From: Mesostigma viride
Lineage: Eukaryota; Streptophyta; Mesostigmatophyceae; Mesostigmatales; Mesostigmataceae
Assembly (NCBI GenBank): GCA_009746045.1
Contig: RPFO01000015.1
Span: 3,526,764 to 3,590,763, forward strand
Length of the DNA: 64,000 nt
Reading direction: 5' to 3'
Positions 9,883-22,522 of this stretch are shown one piece after another. The notes beneath the pieces were generated by a model that ran no database searches, had not been told where the DNA came from, and was given only the letters and a program-made list of their open reading frames with translations. Both the position numbers and the translations under genes were made by a program. Within the stretch, counting starts at the first letter, position 1. The number at the start of each line of letters is the position of its first letter.

Positions 9883-12800
9883 CTAGGCGTATATACAGAT
9901 CTGTTTTTTAATTACAGATCTGTACGTAAACTCCGACGTAATGACTTTACGTCTTCCGGGGTCGAGGTGCAGGCCGTGTTCATACCTGGAAGCAAAATTC
10001 AGCCATGGCCACGAAAGCTGGAGGATTCAGTGTCAGCCGTATGACCTGCACACGAGGGTAGTTAAGAAATCAAGCCGAAGTTAATCCTGCATCTGAGCGA
10101 GCAGAATAATTGCAAACACAACAGCAATTGTGCGACCGACCAAACAATATTGCCGCGTGCACTAGGCTCTGTATTCTGGTCACACCCACGTGCATTGGCT
10201 GCATTGGATTAGGCGCCTTAGCGAACTGAGTCGAGGGAAAACGCGAGGAGCGCCATCTAAGCAGTTGCTTGTCATGTCTACACGCCCGGGCATCTTATGA
10301 TCTGTCTACCATGCACGCATTTTCCTTGGATGAATCAAACAGCTTTTGACATTTTAATGGCGACATTAAAGTCCGGCCACGACAATATAGCGCTGCTCAG
10401 AGCTTCGTTGCCCAGAAAGGTTTAAGAGGTGCTTTGTCCGGGCAGATAATGTAACTCTGCCTAGACCCCGGTAGCTTTCAGCACGCGCATATTGCTTGAG
10501 GTAAGCGAGCCACGACGCCTGCAGGTGCTCCTGCCGAGGTGGAGACCTCCGAGAGCACGTGGATGAGGCTCATGCGTCAAAGCAGCATCGTCCTTCATTC
10601 TCCTGGTGTGGAAGGTCACTTTTCAGGATTAACATATCTGAATGTTGATGATGGCCTGTGCATTTTCTGTCAATTGAGCAGCGATTGAAACCATGAGCCA
10701 TGCAAGTGTAAGGTGCAGAATTCAGTTGATGAACCCAAGCCGGTAATGTGCAGAATTGATCAACCCGAGTAATATGTGCAGATGTTTCGTCCCACTGGCT
10801 GTGTGCCGGTGCTAGCTAGTGCATGAACCGTGTAGGCCCTTGGCGTGTACCCACTTGCTGCAACCGTGCCCACAGCTGCTTGTCAATAGACGCGGCAGGC
10901 ACAATTACTTTTGCCGCGAGGTGAAACATTTAACCCCCCCCACACCTTGCATTTTTCACTCTTTCTTTTCCCTATCCATCCTACCCCCCAGCACACACAC
11001 ATGCACACACACACACACATACATACACATGCACACAAACGTTCACACGCACATGCACACACGCACACTGCACACACATACACACATGCACACATGCACA
11101 CATGCACACATGCACACATGCACACATGCACACATGCACACATGCACACATGCACACATGCACACATGCACACATGCACACATGCACACATGCACACATG
11201 CACACATGCACACATGCACACATGCACACATACACACATGCACACGCACACATGCACACATGCGCACATACACACATTGCACACATGCACACATGCACAC
11301 ATGCGCACATACACAGATGCACACATGCACACATGCACACATGCACACATGCACACATGCACACATGCACACATGCACACATGCACACATGCACACATGC
11401 ACACATGCACACATGCACACATGCACACATGCACACATGCACACATGCACACTGTGACATACACATGTATGCACACAATATCACACGCATGCACACACCC
11501 ACGTATGCACACATGCGCACACACTAACACACACATGCACACAAATGTGCACACAACCACGAGCACACGTGCACAAGCATACAAACGCACACAAACACAG
11601 GCAGACTCGCACACATGCGCCACACACATTAATCCATCACCAATATACTGGTTGCTTGGACCCAACGACCTTCTTACTCGCCTGTCCACCCAACGTTCTG
11701 CCCATCCTCCCGCCTGCCCGCCTTCATGTCTGCCACCCGCCTATCTGCCCACCCATCTGTCACCCTGCCTGCTTGTGTGCATGCCTGCGGGCCTGCATGT
11801 GCACCTGCGCCCATGCACCTATCATGCCCCCATGGCACGTATATGCAGCCTAGCTAGTTGAGTGTCTCTTTGCACGCGCACATGGATGGCTACATGGGCA
11901 TTTGCCTGTGTCTTGGGCTGGGGGGTTGGGCTGATTAGTTGAAGAGTGGGCGGGAAGACGGTGGTATAATTGGGTGGGTAGGGACGGAGTGGATGGATGA
12001 TTGGGGGGGCTGGATGCGGGTGGGACTCAAGTTAGTGTAAAGTCCAATATGTTTCGTATAGCATCAGCAAAAATAAGCGAGAAAGCAGCCTAAATTCAAG
12101 GAGCCTACTTCTTGTGACATGTGCTTGTAACATTATGGTTGCAGGCTCACAAGCTGCCAGCTTCATAACGCAAATAGAATGAATTGCATGGTTACAGGAC
12201 AAGCGTGTGGTTGGAAATCTTTACAATGCCTGGCAACGTCTCTTCCATGTGCCCACTGAGAACCGCTGTTTTTCGACACAAGAAGGATTTGGCAAGCAAC
12301 GAGCTTCGGCCAGGGCCTTCATTGCAAGGAACCGCGTGTGAAGCAAGAGCGTCAGGATTTACAAACAGAAACTATACCTAACTTTGCGACCTTCATGCAG
12401 TATGTCATGTGCATGGCTATGTAGTATATGCCAACAATCACAACGAAAAAGTGCGAAATTGCAAACATTGCCATGGAAGGGCAGGAGCCACGCACGCAGC
12501 AAATTAAAACGGTTCGTGAACCAGTCTGTCGGGCATAAAGGCAGCAACGTCTGGCCAGCAATAATGCAGTGCGATGCGAGACAAACTCGGTAAATATGGG
12601 CAGGCAGGCGCAGCTCGTCCTCAGCAGTGCTATCTAACGTGACGGCGCCTTATTTCCGCGTGCACGGTGCCGAACATGGCACTGGCCTGATTCCAATTGC
12701 AGCAACGCCAGATGCCTTCCCGTCATAGAGCAGAGGCTTCACGTACGTCGACATCGTTGCCTACCCGAATCGTTATGCTTCCCGTGATAATGCACTACGC

Positions 12801-13116
12801 GTCCGAACATAATGTCGAGAAAGCAAACAATCTACACGCGAGAGAGCTGGGCTGATAGCTTTTCAGGACTGGTTTTACCGTGCCTTAAAATTCCACTAGC
12901 TTAGAGCTTACTTAACCATGGCTGACTAATTTTAGCTAATTTTCCAGGGAAATTTTCAGGAATTTGTACCACTACAGGAATTTGTAGTCGCACCGCCCGC
13001 CCATGCATGCGGGCGGCCGCATGGCCCGGGACGAGTCTCGAAGACGTAATAAGGGCATTACGTCGGAGTTTACGTACAGATCTGTAATAAAAAAACAGAT
13101 CTATATATACGCCTAG
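9883..13116. mobile_element. 3.2 kb element with ~75-bp terminal inverted repeats, no recognisable transposase
   Basis: The sequence starting CTAGGCGTATATACAGATCT at 9883 recurs inverted, ending at 13116. The match runs about 75 bp on each side (9883-9958 and 13041-13116) with a few differences. It includes ACAGATCTGT palindromes and the segment GTAAACTCCGACGTAATG. The pair bounds 3,234 bp containing a CATGCACA minisatellite and no identifiable coding sequence. I found no clear target-site duplication, so the superfamily is open. It is best read as a non-autonomous DNA transposon or foldback element. Confidence 0.65.
10985..11630. repeat. CATGCACA minisatellite (8-bp unit) within a CA-rich tract
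   Basis: Near-perfect tandem CATGCACA units span roughly 11085-11227 and 11325-11450, flanked by degenerate CACA/CGCACA sequence. The unit has no stops in most frames, so long His/Thr/Cys or Cys/Val/Met frames appear on both strands. These are artefacts of the repeat. Confidence 0.95.
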
Positions 13117-13841
13117 TCGTTGACTTATTCCGTCTAGACTAGTCGTTGACTAATCCCGTATAGACTCGGCCTGAAGATCAAGAGTTGAGAGTCGCGTCGT
13201 AAAATCAGGCCTGTTGTATTTTGATGGCTGTCAAACTTACATATTTCGTACGTTCACTACGTTCAGTACGTTGGGGCGATCGCGACCAAAGAAAATAATT
13301 AGGTAGATAACTAGCTATAATTAGTGTCGTCCACGGTCAGCTTTTAGCGCCATGGCAGGCCCACTTATGAAGGGTCGTTTGTGCGCAAGCAAGATGCACT
13401 CTTGTTGCATGTCAACTTTCTCTGCTGTAGTAAGCTCACCATTGCAGTACAGTGATAATATTGGCAGGCTGTGCATGGCGTAAGTTGCTTGGCAGCTGGG
13501 GCCGCCCAGGCCGGATGACAGAGTAATTTAGCAACATGGAAATGCATGGTCAATGACGTGTATCTTTAGCGGCCTGATAAATTACGGCGGCGCCCTGATT
13601 GATGAACGTGTCCGTGTAGACCGCTTCCCATGGCCTACGACGGGTCCACATCATGGATGTGGAGTTTGTGCCTGTCAACGTTTTCTGGGCTTGCAACAGG
13701 TAAACCTTACTTTCCTGGGTTTCTGGCGTGTAATTCGAGGCTTGCAAGGCAACGGCGTCATGCGCGGCAGAATCATCCTGCAAAACCCTTGCTAGTTGCT
13801 CGGCGTTCCCGGCTAGTGGGTTGTAGGAAGACGCAGTGGCC
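11631..13841. other. Rest of the TIR element and gene-free upstream region
   Basis: From 11690 to 11810 there is a pyrimidine-rich C/T tract. The segment 13116-13175 repeats GACTAGTCGTTGACT twice. The 13370-13840 stretch immediately upstream of the ZIP start must contain its promoter, but no core promoter motif stands out. No other gene was recognised. Confidence 0.4.
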
Positions 13842-14187
13842 ATGAAAGCAATCTGCGGCTTTGCTTTATATCTTCTTGCCGCTTCGGCTTTAACGAATGA
13901 GTCAAACTTGCTCAAACACGTAGGTCTGCCGCATTTTTCATTCCTCGTGTTTTTCACAGGCATAGGCGGGTTAATTGCAGTGTGGCGTCGTCCGGACGAC
14001 CAGCAGCTGGCATGTCTCCTGGGAATCGCCATCGGAGTGATGCTTTGCCTGTCGGTTGTAGAGATGCTAGTACTCAATGCCATGCGCATGGGCGTGCTCA
14101 TGGTCACCACGGCATTCGCTAGTGGCTCCGGCTTCTATTTCGGTTCTGCCCCTTTCTTCCCAGAGTTCTCCGTAGAGCACCCTGAGG
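13842..14187 (+). CDS. ZIP transporter exon 1: N-terminus and helices 1-3
   Basis: The Met at 13842 gives a hydrophobic, signal-like start (MKAICGFALYLLAASA). I preferred it to the in-frame GTG six bases upstream. Helix 1 contains FFTGIGGLIAVW. Helix 2 contains LGIAIGVMLCLSVVEM, the ZupT-type segment with a conserved Glu. Helix 3 contains VLMVTTAFASGSGFYFG. The exon ends after CACCCTGAGG at a GTAAGC donor in phase 1. Without splicing the frame stops 12 codons after the Gly-Lys, which supports the donor. An upstream non-coding or short coding exon cannot be excluded. Confidence 0.8.
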
Positions 14188-15954
14188 GTAAGCCTGCTTA
14201 GTCATTTCTGGACTCCCGCATTCACAGAGTTATATGGTTGCTGATGCACCTCTTGTTCATATGTCGCAAGATCTGCCATATTTTCGGCTGGCAAGGTACT
14301 AGACATGCATTGACGACATTGGGCGCCAATGTTGGGTCCTCGCCGTGGGCATACGGGCAGGGACTAAACTCGGGAGAACTAACAATTCTACTGTGCTGTG
14401 CAAGAGGCGAACCTTCCCACTGCCGTCTAATGCCAGAAGGCTCCAGATTGCATGTCCGACAGCCATGAGGAAACATTAGCTGGCCCAACTGTGGCTGATC
14501 CAGCTTGCTTCATTTGATGCCTTTGGAAAGGTTACATAGTCGTATAGTATTTTCTAGGATTTTATAGGTGACCACTGGCGCTTACAAAGTAGCTAGTTTA
14601 AACAACCTGCCTCAGATTGTCCTAGACGTGTCTTTGCATGATAACCATGGTCATCACAAGGACTCGACATGTTCTTCTTTTCCGTTGATAATGCTCTTAT
14701 ATCCATCGCCCTGTTGAAGGTTCTGCCATGGCTAGCACATTCTGATTGTCACTACATAGGCACTTGCCAGTCCGACATCCTTGTTCGCAGTCCCAGTCTT
14801 CATTCCCGGCCGCCCTCCCCTCTACCCCTCTTTTTCGTCTCATAATTTTCTTTCATGCTTTAGTCATTTGCAGCTTATGGGGCATCTTTTGATCCATCCC
14901 CTTTGCCTTGGCCCTTTATGCTGGCTTTGTCTTTACTCTTTCCCCTTTCCCTTGCTCCCCCAATCCCATTGGCCCTCCTTTGCCTTTCCCCCTCTTCTCC
15001 GCCTTCTCACCCTCCATTTTTGCTGGGAGTTTGTCGGACAAGATCACCAGGCTGGGGTGGGAATTCCTCCTTAGAATGCTAGTAGCAACAGCGTGCCCCT
15101 ATAGCATGTTAGTAATATCCGCATGTGCATGCTGATATAGCGTCATGTGGGGGATTGTAACATTTGCACATGATGGCCCTGGGATCTCCTTGCCACAGAG
15201 GACCAGGAGAATAAAGCTGGCGTGATGCCATCTGGCCCCCCGCGGCAGGCAAAGGTGCGCGTAATGTTCCACGGGATTCGGCATGCCACTTCGGGCCACG
15301 GGTTGTCTCACCCCACGACAGCGTGCATGCTAACTGGGCCTGATGGGTCGATGGCTCGAGCTTGTTGACATGGGTGAGCGTCCGGTTCAAATGCTCGTGC
15401 TTCCCGAATGAAGCTTTCATGTATGGTAGAGTGCTGAACCACTTGTCGTTTTTCCTGACTCCAATCTCAAGAATTAGCGCATTTGCTGGCAGCATGCTGC
15501 CACTTGGTTGAGCGTGTGAGTGGCCTATTTCTGCAAGATGAGCCCGTAGCAGACTGCACCCCTTTGTGTACACCCGTTCCTATGCACCCTTTTATGTATA
15601 CGAGGTTGGGTATAGCAGGTCATCGTTCTGTGAGCGCAACTGTGTGAGGTGTTTGTACGCAGCAGTGCACACTTGCCTAATCCAGTTTCGATGTGTGTTG
15701 GATTACAGTTGCCTGGTGCGCAAGTGTGGTGCAAGGATGGTCGCACATACACAGCGAGAATGACAGCGAAAGAATCTCTATGTCCATGGCAAGTGCGAGC
15801 ACCATCAGCGTCATCACCACTACCAAGCCGGCTAAGCCTGGGTGCAGACAAACAAAAGGTGTTTCTGACTAGGATGAAGCTGCCCCTTAGTATGATGACC
15901 GGGGTTGTGAGTAACTTGCCTCCCTTGGTGTCTAAGGAACAGCGGTGAATGCAG
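14188..15954 (+). other. ZIP intron 1
   Basis: 1.77 kb GT-AG intron. It contains a pyrimidine-rich block at 14785-15020 and no repeat or gene I recognise. The acceptor GAATGCAG at 15954 follows a moderate pyrimidine tract (TTGCCTCCCTTGGTGTCT) and matches the donor phase. Confidence 0.65.
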
Positions 15955-18015
15955 GACATGTTTGTAGAGTAATTCTGGCTTCCATCGGTTTGCGCCACTG
16001 TGCGGGAATTACCGCACTAGCGGTACTGTGTGCAATGCTGCTCCTTGTGGGCATGTCCCGCCCACAACAGGTGTCTGGCGAGAGCTTCGCCTTTTTGAGC
16101 CCCTGCAACGAAGAGCAAGCCGGTGCCGGGGCTGACAATGGTCCCATGAATGTGGCCACTGATGGAAGCCAAGTGGCCGGTTCCCAGGTTGACAGCTACC
16201 TCCTGGGTGGGGGATCCTTACACAGGTCCCATGCATCCCCGCACCGTGCCTCAAACCAGCACCATCATCACCATGCCCTGCAGGAGCTCCCAGGGGGCTC
16301 CCTGCATGGCGCCTACCTTCCACCGCGTCACTTCACCGTTCTGGAGCGGTCCCAATCACTTTCGTCCGTCACTGGGGTGGGAATCGGCATTTCCAGCAGT
16401 GGTGCTGGCCTTGCGATGAGAAATGCGGTGCCCACCATGTCCGGGCCCGCAGCAGCTAACTTGTTGCAGTCGACAGCCCCTTGTGCCGCGGGCAAGCCCG
16501 GAAACCCCTGCTCATCGTCAGCAACGCCAGGTGCGTCACTAGTGCTTGAAGCCCTGGCGCAGCCTCTCCCCAGCCCGCACGCACTTCCTGCGATGCCTGT
16601 GCCGGCGTCGGATTGGTCGCTGGTGTCCACGCACGACCCCCTGGTCCCGCTCGCGCGTCCTGGAAGCATGTCCGCGCACGCTAGCCCACCACTGCCACCC
16701 TCTGTCCATGGCAGTTCGCATGTGGCGACTGGCCATCTCATCTCTAGTCACGCGTTTGCGCCGGGGCTATTGCAGCGGGGGGCCAGCGGAGGCACCCTGG
16801 TCCTCCTGCACCGTCCATCCCTGCTGGACAACCAACCATGCCCTGGCGCGGCTGTTGCAGGGATGGATGCCGGGTGGGGTGGGGGGAGTGTGCGAGTAAC
16901 GAGCGGGGGTGACGAGCTTGCGCCGCCCATTCCTGACTACTTGGCAGATTTGGCACCCCACTGGCGCGGAGACAGTGGTTGTGGTACGGATGGCAGCAGT
17001 GGGACCGCGTTCCAAGATCCGCACACCTTGACCGTCGCTGGTGGGGAAAGGCTGTGTGATGCCCCGGCGGCACGCGGCTCAAACCAGGGGCTGGTGGCGG
17101 GAGTCGGTGGAGAATCACTCGGCATCCCGCCCGTCGCACCTGCTGGTGACAGCGGGGGTGGTGGCGTGGCATTTCAGACCCCAACACAGCGCTTTTCGAT
17201 TCCAAACGTTTCGTTTCTGGGCCATGCGGGCTACATGCTTGTGGAAGCCAGTGGCGGTGCTGCTGCATCATCCGTGGAGGGCGACAGGCACTCAAATGCT
17301 GGCGCTGGCATGGTGACAGCTGGCGGCAAGGAGCGCACTGCCACGAGCGGGCTCTCTGGCAATGCCTCCGGGGGGGGGAACTTGGGAGGGACCGATCCGC
17401 TGTGTGGGGGCGGTGGTGAGTCTGGTTCAGATTCTCCATTCCATGGTGGTGGGGCGTCATCCTACCATAGGGGGAACACTAGCGTGTTGCAGAGGGGCCA
17501 TGTGGGTAGGCACGCACCGGATGACCTAGATGGCCAGCCATTGGGCAGCAGGGGCTGGGCGTGGGGTATGCTGTCCCTGCCAGGGCGCCTGTTCCGCCGC
17601 AGGGGAGACACGAGTGCCCACCACAGCAGCAATAATGGCGTGGCGGTGCAGGTCCAGGGGCGGCACTCGACAAGCCGGGCGTCTGAGGCAGCCAGCACTC
17701 GAGAGGGAGGGGCAGCACGCACAAGTGCCAAGGACAGCGGCGGTGGCGGCGGAGGCAGTAACACTGGCTCTGTGAAAGGTGGCGGTATGAACCCTGGCAC
17801 AGCTGGCCCCATGGGCCGAGAACCGGGACCCCTTTTTTCCTCTCTACCAATATCGTCTACAGGCGTGGCGGTGGCGGGCAGCAGAAAGAAGGCCAAGGGG
17901 CGACGACCAGCGGAACTGCTGCGGCTGGGCTTCCTCATGGCCTTCACGATGACGGTGCACAATTTACCCGAGGGGTTTGCGGTCGCGATGGCAGCGTATA
18001 CCAACTTCGGAGTCG
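15955..18015 (+). CDS. ZIP transporter exon 2: giant His/Gly/Ser loop and helix 4
   Basis: 687 codons. After a hydrophobic segment (ITALAVLCAMLLLVGM) comes about 600 residues of low-complexity sequence rich in Gly, Ser, Ala and Pro. Near 16230-16320 there is a His cluster (HASPHRASNQHHHHHALQ). Later come Gly runs and a basic stretch (RKKAKGRRPAEL). The exon ends with helix 4: LRLGFLMAFTMTVHNLPEGF. In ZIP proteins the loop between helices 3 and 4 is cytosolic, variable and His-rich, but usually well under 150 residues. Here it is several times longer. The exon ends in phase 1 at GTGAGT. Minus-strand frames over it are shadows. Confidence 0.8.
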
Positions 18016-18647
18016 GTGAGTGCAATTATTTAACATCGTAGAGACGATCCTTTTTCTTTAAATAAGCTCTGTCGTGTGTGGGGATCTCTTGCATGGATGG
18101 CTGATATTCCTAACGATTCTGCTGGCAAAGTACAGATTTGGGGGCAGAAAAGCCCTGGACGCTCGACATGAGTGGAAAGAGTGGTATGCCGTGTGCTTGT
18201 CTCCCCCACATGCCAGTGCTCAAACCCTAGTGACTTCTAGTGCATACAATTGCCCCCCTAGCCAATGTCAGGTCAATCGAGTTTGGTGCTTCAGAAGATG
18301 GTAGAGAGCATCCAGGACTAAGTTTGTTTGACCATCGTCAGTTTTTTTTTTCTATAAAATTTTCTTGGAATGATTTCCCAGCGTTTGTATTCTACTTGCA
18401 GTACAGGACGGTTAAAAATCACTTCGATAACGCCTCTCAAGGAGTACAGGACATAGACTTATTCTGGGTTGCAATCGTTAAGTGGAGCAGAAAATCTCTA
18501 CTGTCTACGTTTTACAGCCCACTTGTGTTACCTGCCCTTGGGGTAGACGCTGCCAATGCCGCACCGCAAGATTACATTTCCCTGTAACTTTGGCAAACTT
18601 ATCTTGCTTTTGGCGGGCTTACATGGGATTCTAGCAATCTTATTGCG

Positions 18648-19379
18648 ATCACTAAGCTCCCAAGAAGACCAGCATTTAATTAATACAATGTGGAGCCCTG
18701 CCACAAATGCAGCAGTTACAGTGGCCTTAAGGTTTCTCAGTCCGCATGCGGAAGCAAGAAGCCCCCAGGGTGGGAGGAAACAAATGCGGATCATTACCGG
18801 CCTAGCTTGCTGAAGGCATGGCCCGCCGGCACACAATCTGACATCATCCTAAATTAATGAACACCGGCATGCGTCACGCCGGCCTGAACAGTGCTGAAAT
18901 CGCCACTACAAAATAAAGTGGCCACGCACCCCCAGGCTAGTGCGTTAACCATACAGGTAGTCGTACAAGGTTCTCAAAACTGACAAACATAAATCTCGCC
19001 CATCGACCCCTTGGGCCCATCCGAGTCCACTATACAATAATCAATCACGACTCACAACAAACAATCAGTCAAAGATTCGTGAAGCAACCAGCCGACCCTA
19101 CAGGTCCCTAGCTAATCACAGCCGGTGCAACCAAATACGAACCTTTGCAAGCAAGTCATATAAAACCTACTATTAATTTTTTCAGACCACAAGTTAATAG
19201 CCACCGACCCTTACATACAACTGGGTCATCCAAGGAAAATTCGGGCGAACAGGAAACCCTTTGTACAGATCGAATTAGTGAGCCCATGTCGCAGACAGCC
19301 TTCCACATGCAGGCCAAGGCATAGCGGCCCTATCTTTCCGGCATGCGTTTATTTAACTGTATTAAGAGAAAACCGATTA
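18648..19379 (+). repeat. 0.7 kb intronic repeat, copy R1
   Basis: Opens with GATCACTAAGCTCCCAAGAA and closes with AGAGAAAACCGATTA. Nearly the same sequence occurs at R2 and R3. Another partial start (19380-19426) follows head to tail. No coding content, LTR ends or target duplication were identified. It could be a MITE-like or satellite-derived unit. Confidence 0.8.
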
Positions 19380-19426
19380 AGATCACTAAGCTCCCAAGAA
19401 GACCAGCATTTAATTAATACAATAAG

Positions 19427-20814
19427 AAACTACAGAGGCGACAAACTGCGTTTGGCTATAGTCCCCTTCGGCCAAGCAGGACAGCCGTCGACAACCGTCA
19501 TTCACTTTCCGTGTAACGTCAGACCTGCGTCACAAACTCCCTACAAATTATACAAGCTTTGAACTATTCCTACTCCTACTTTCAAAGCCCCCTAGGACTT
19601 GCCTCGCAAAGTGCTTTTGTCACAAAATGTGGCCACTGGCAAGTGGCGACTGTCACGTCACTAGCATGTGACGCCGGTTTTTCAGCAATGACGTACATTC
19701 CGTACTAGCTGCCTAAGGACTAGTGGCGCGCGGCCTGACCAAGGGCAGCTGGCCCACAATGTCTCATATTTAATTTATGACTTAATTGTCTGACGCCTGA
19801 AACCCGCGCGGCCGGCGGGACATAAAACCGGCGGCTGTCCCAGCCGCCTGCGGCGGTCTCTCTCGTACCATACACTAAACTATTTTCGAAGAAATCCGAT
19901 AAGTGGAGCCCTGCCACAAATGCAGCGGTTTCAGTGGCCTTAAGGATTCTCAGTCCGCACGCGGAAGCAAGAAGCCTCCACCCAATTACCCCTCCCTGGC
20001 GCCAACCCCATTGCGCCGATTAATCGTGACCACCATGCGCTAAAGAGCGTGTCGCAACATCTTAAATGGCGACTCAGCCCGCACTAGGCTTTTATAACCC
20101 CCTCAGGGGCCCGCTGGTTACAATGCGACACAAGCCGGTGACCACCCCAAAGTCAAGGCCCCCAAAAGGAGCCAGCATTCCCCAATTCCGGAATGATCCA
20201 AAAAGGGAAGAGGTTTTACGACACCATAATAGACTGAGCCGCGCAGCAGGTGCTGAGACGAAAAAAGGAACGACAAAGGTCTGGCGTTGCCTCTCCTCCC
20301 TAAGACGCCCTCCCCGACTCGAGTCTCTCAATAGGGAATAAGTTTTAGCTTCGGAGTGCAGCCCTCGTGCGGCTCCTATAGTCCGCAACCACCCCTACTC
20401 GGCAGGTGCAACCGGACAACGAACCTGCCGCCACAAGAAATAATGCATGAGAACAGGCCGTCCCTGACAGGAACCTGGGTCGTGACCTTTAGAGTCCAGG
20501 CCACGACACACACACCATCGCAAGGTGGCAGGCCTGCGATGTGACACCAGAGCTGTTTTAGAAAATTATGGACAGCTCCGCCGAAGCTGGTCAAACCGGA
20601 GCGCCCCATCTTTCGCCCATGTCAAAAAGACCCGCAGCTGGGGAAAGCGACATGTGGATAAATTTAAACATTCTTTTCGTTGTACGACCAACTCTGCTAT
20701 GCTTGGTCGAACAACTTAGCGGTTGTGCCACCATCTGCCTCGGCTACAAGACAGATGCAACCCGCGCTAGAATGTGCAATTTTGCACAAGCAACCCTTGC
20801 CGTCATTGGGAAAA
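19427..20814. repeat. Degenerate repeat mosaic in ZIP intron 2
   Basis: The part 19560-19900 (AAAGTGCTTTTGTCACA, GCGCGGCCGGCGGG, TGCGGCGGTCTCTCT) is related to 34200-34530 in intron 3. At 19903-19980 a piece of the R-family start reappears (GTGGAGCCCTGCCACAAATG). The rest, 19981-20814, shows nothing recognisable. Confidence 0.55.
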
Positions 20815-21420
20815 AAAAAACAATTGCGGATCATTGCCCGCCTAGCTTGCTTAAGGCATGGTCCGCGGGCACACAAGCTGACATCATCCTAAATCAATGA
20901 ACACCGGCATGCGTCACGCACCGGCCTGAACAGTGCTGAAAACGCCACTACAAAATAAAGTGGCCACGCACTCCCAGGCTAGTGCGTTAACCGTACAGGT
21001 AGTCGTACAAGGTTCTCAAAACTGACAAACATAAATCTCGCCCATCGACCCCTTGGGCCGGTCCGAGTCCACTATACAATAATCAATCGCGACTCACAAC
21101 AAACAATCAGTCAAAGATTCGTGAAGCAACCAGCCGACCCTACAGGTCCCTAGCAAATCACAGCTGGTGCAACCAAATACGAATCTTTGCAAGCAAGTTG
21201 TATAAAACCTATATTAATTTTTTCAGACCACAAGTTAATAGCCACCGACCCTTATAAACAGCCGGGTCATTCAAGGAAAATTCAGGCGAGCATGAAACCC
21301 TTGGTACAGAACGAATTAGTGAGCCCATGTCGCAGACAGCCTTCCACATGCAGGCCAAGGCATAGCGGCCCTATCTTTCCGGCATGCGTTAATTTAACTA
21401 TATTAAGAGAAAACCGATTA
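20815..21420 (+). repeat. 0.7 kb intronic repeat, copy R2 (5' truncated)
   Basis: Begins inside the R unit at CAATTGCGGATCATTGCC and follows R1 closely to the shared end AGAAAACCGATTA. It differs by scattered substitutions and small indels. Confidence 0.8.
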
Positions 21421-21700
21421 TTGCTACAAGTGTTTGATCCCAGTAGGTATGCAAGTTCCAACTGTGAATATGTACTCATCATGGTGTTGGTTTGAAGATG
21501 ACAACGTGGCACAGGACCCTGTTCAAGTTTTTACACCAATACTCCTATGCAAACACAATAGCAATACTTCTTGATTTCGTTGATGGCCGGCGGCCGCTCA
21601 CTGCACTGTTCTTATCGGTTCTGGTGAGCATCCTCGTATTCACACTCATACTCAGATCACACTCATACTTGTACTTGTAATCACAGTCACCCTCACAGTC

Positions 21701-21790
21701 ACACTCCCACTCCCACTCCCACTCCCACTCCCACTCCCACTCCCACTCCCACTCCCACTCCCACTCCCACTCCCACTCCCACTCCCACTC
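21701..21790. repeat. CACTCC hexamer microsatellite
   Basis: About fifteen perfect tandem CACTCC units inside ZIP intron 2, preceded by imperfect CACTCATA/CACAGT repeats. Confidence 0.95.
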
Positions 21791-22522
21791 GTATTCATAA
21801 TTATGTCAATATGCATACTCATTCTCCTTTCAAATTCTATCTTGATCTGGATTGCTATCCTTTATCCTTTTCCCAGTATTATTGGAACCTTTCCTGAGTT
21901 GCGATTAAAGCTGAAGTGAGGTTCACAGCATGTTCACACCGACCACTAAGTCCTTAGAATTGGGATCCGGACTGGTTTCTAACCCCCCTGAATTGCAGTG
22001 ACATCAGGAGTACTCCCACCGGAACGGCAAATCCAGCCAAGTTCGTATGGTGACCGCCTGTGACCTCACTTCCGACCGAAATCGTGGCGATTTCGCGAAT
22101 TCCCCTGAATTACGGCGGGAATGGTTCGGATCCCTGAATCGGATGGAATGGTTCGTGAGCCGGACCAGACCAGCTTCGTCCACTCCCACTCCAAAAGCCC
22201 AATTCGAGCCCAGAAAACTATTTCGCACCGACATTTCCTTCACGATTCCTGAACTTGAGTACGGCCTGAACAGTAAATTTGCCGAATACCAGCAATGCGG
22301 TGTGGACTGCTGTTGGCGCGATGCGCCGATCCTTATCAGGGAAATTTGGCGACCCTATAAAGGCCGACGCGGGTCATTCTTGTGTCACTCCCAAAACGCA
22401 CCAAATATCTGGGCTTTTAGACCAAACGTCCCAAAACAATTCAGTGGAATTCATGGTTTGGTGTGAACATGCTGTAAAATGTCTTTGTAAAAGAAACTGT
22501 TTCTAATGCTAGTGTTAATTAA

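Noticed and set aside
10819-11861. Long His/Thr/Cys frames on plus and Cys/Val/Met frames on minus
   Set aside because: Translation of the CATGCACA minisatellite; no non-repeat coding signal.
16009-17850. Minus-strand frames opposite ZIP exon 2, up to 238 codons
   Set aside because: Shadows of a GC-rich, low-complexity sense exon.
22047-22466. 139-codon plus frame in ZIP intron 2
   Set aside because: No family resemblance, inside an intron and next to repeats; likely chance.
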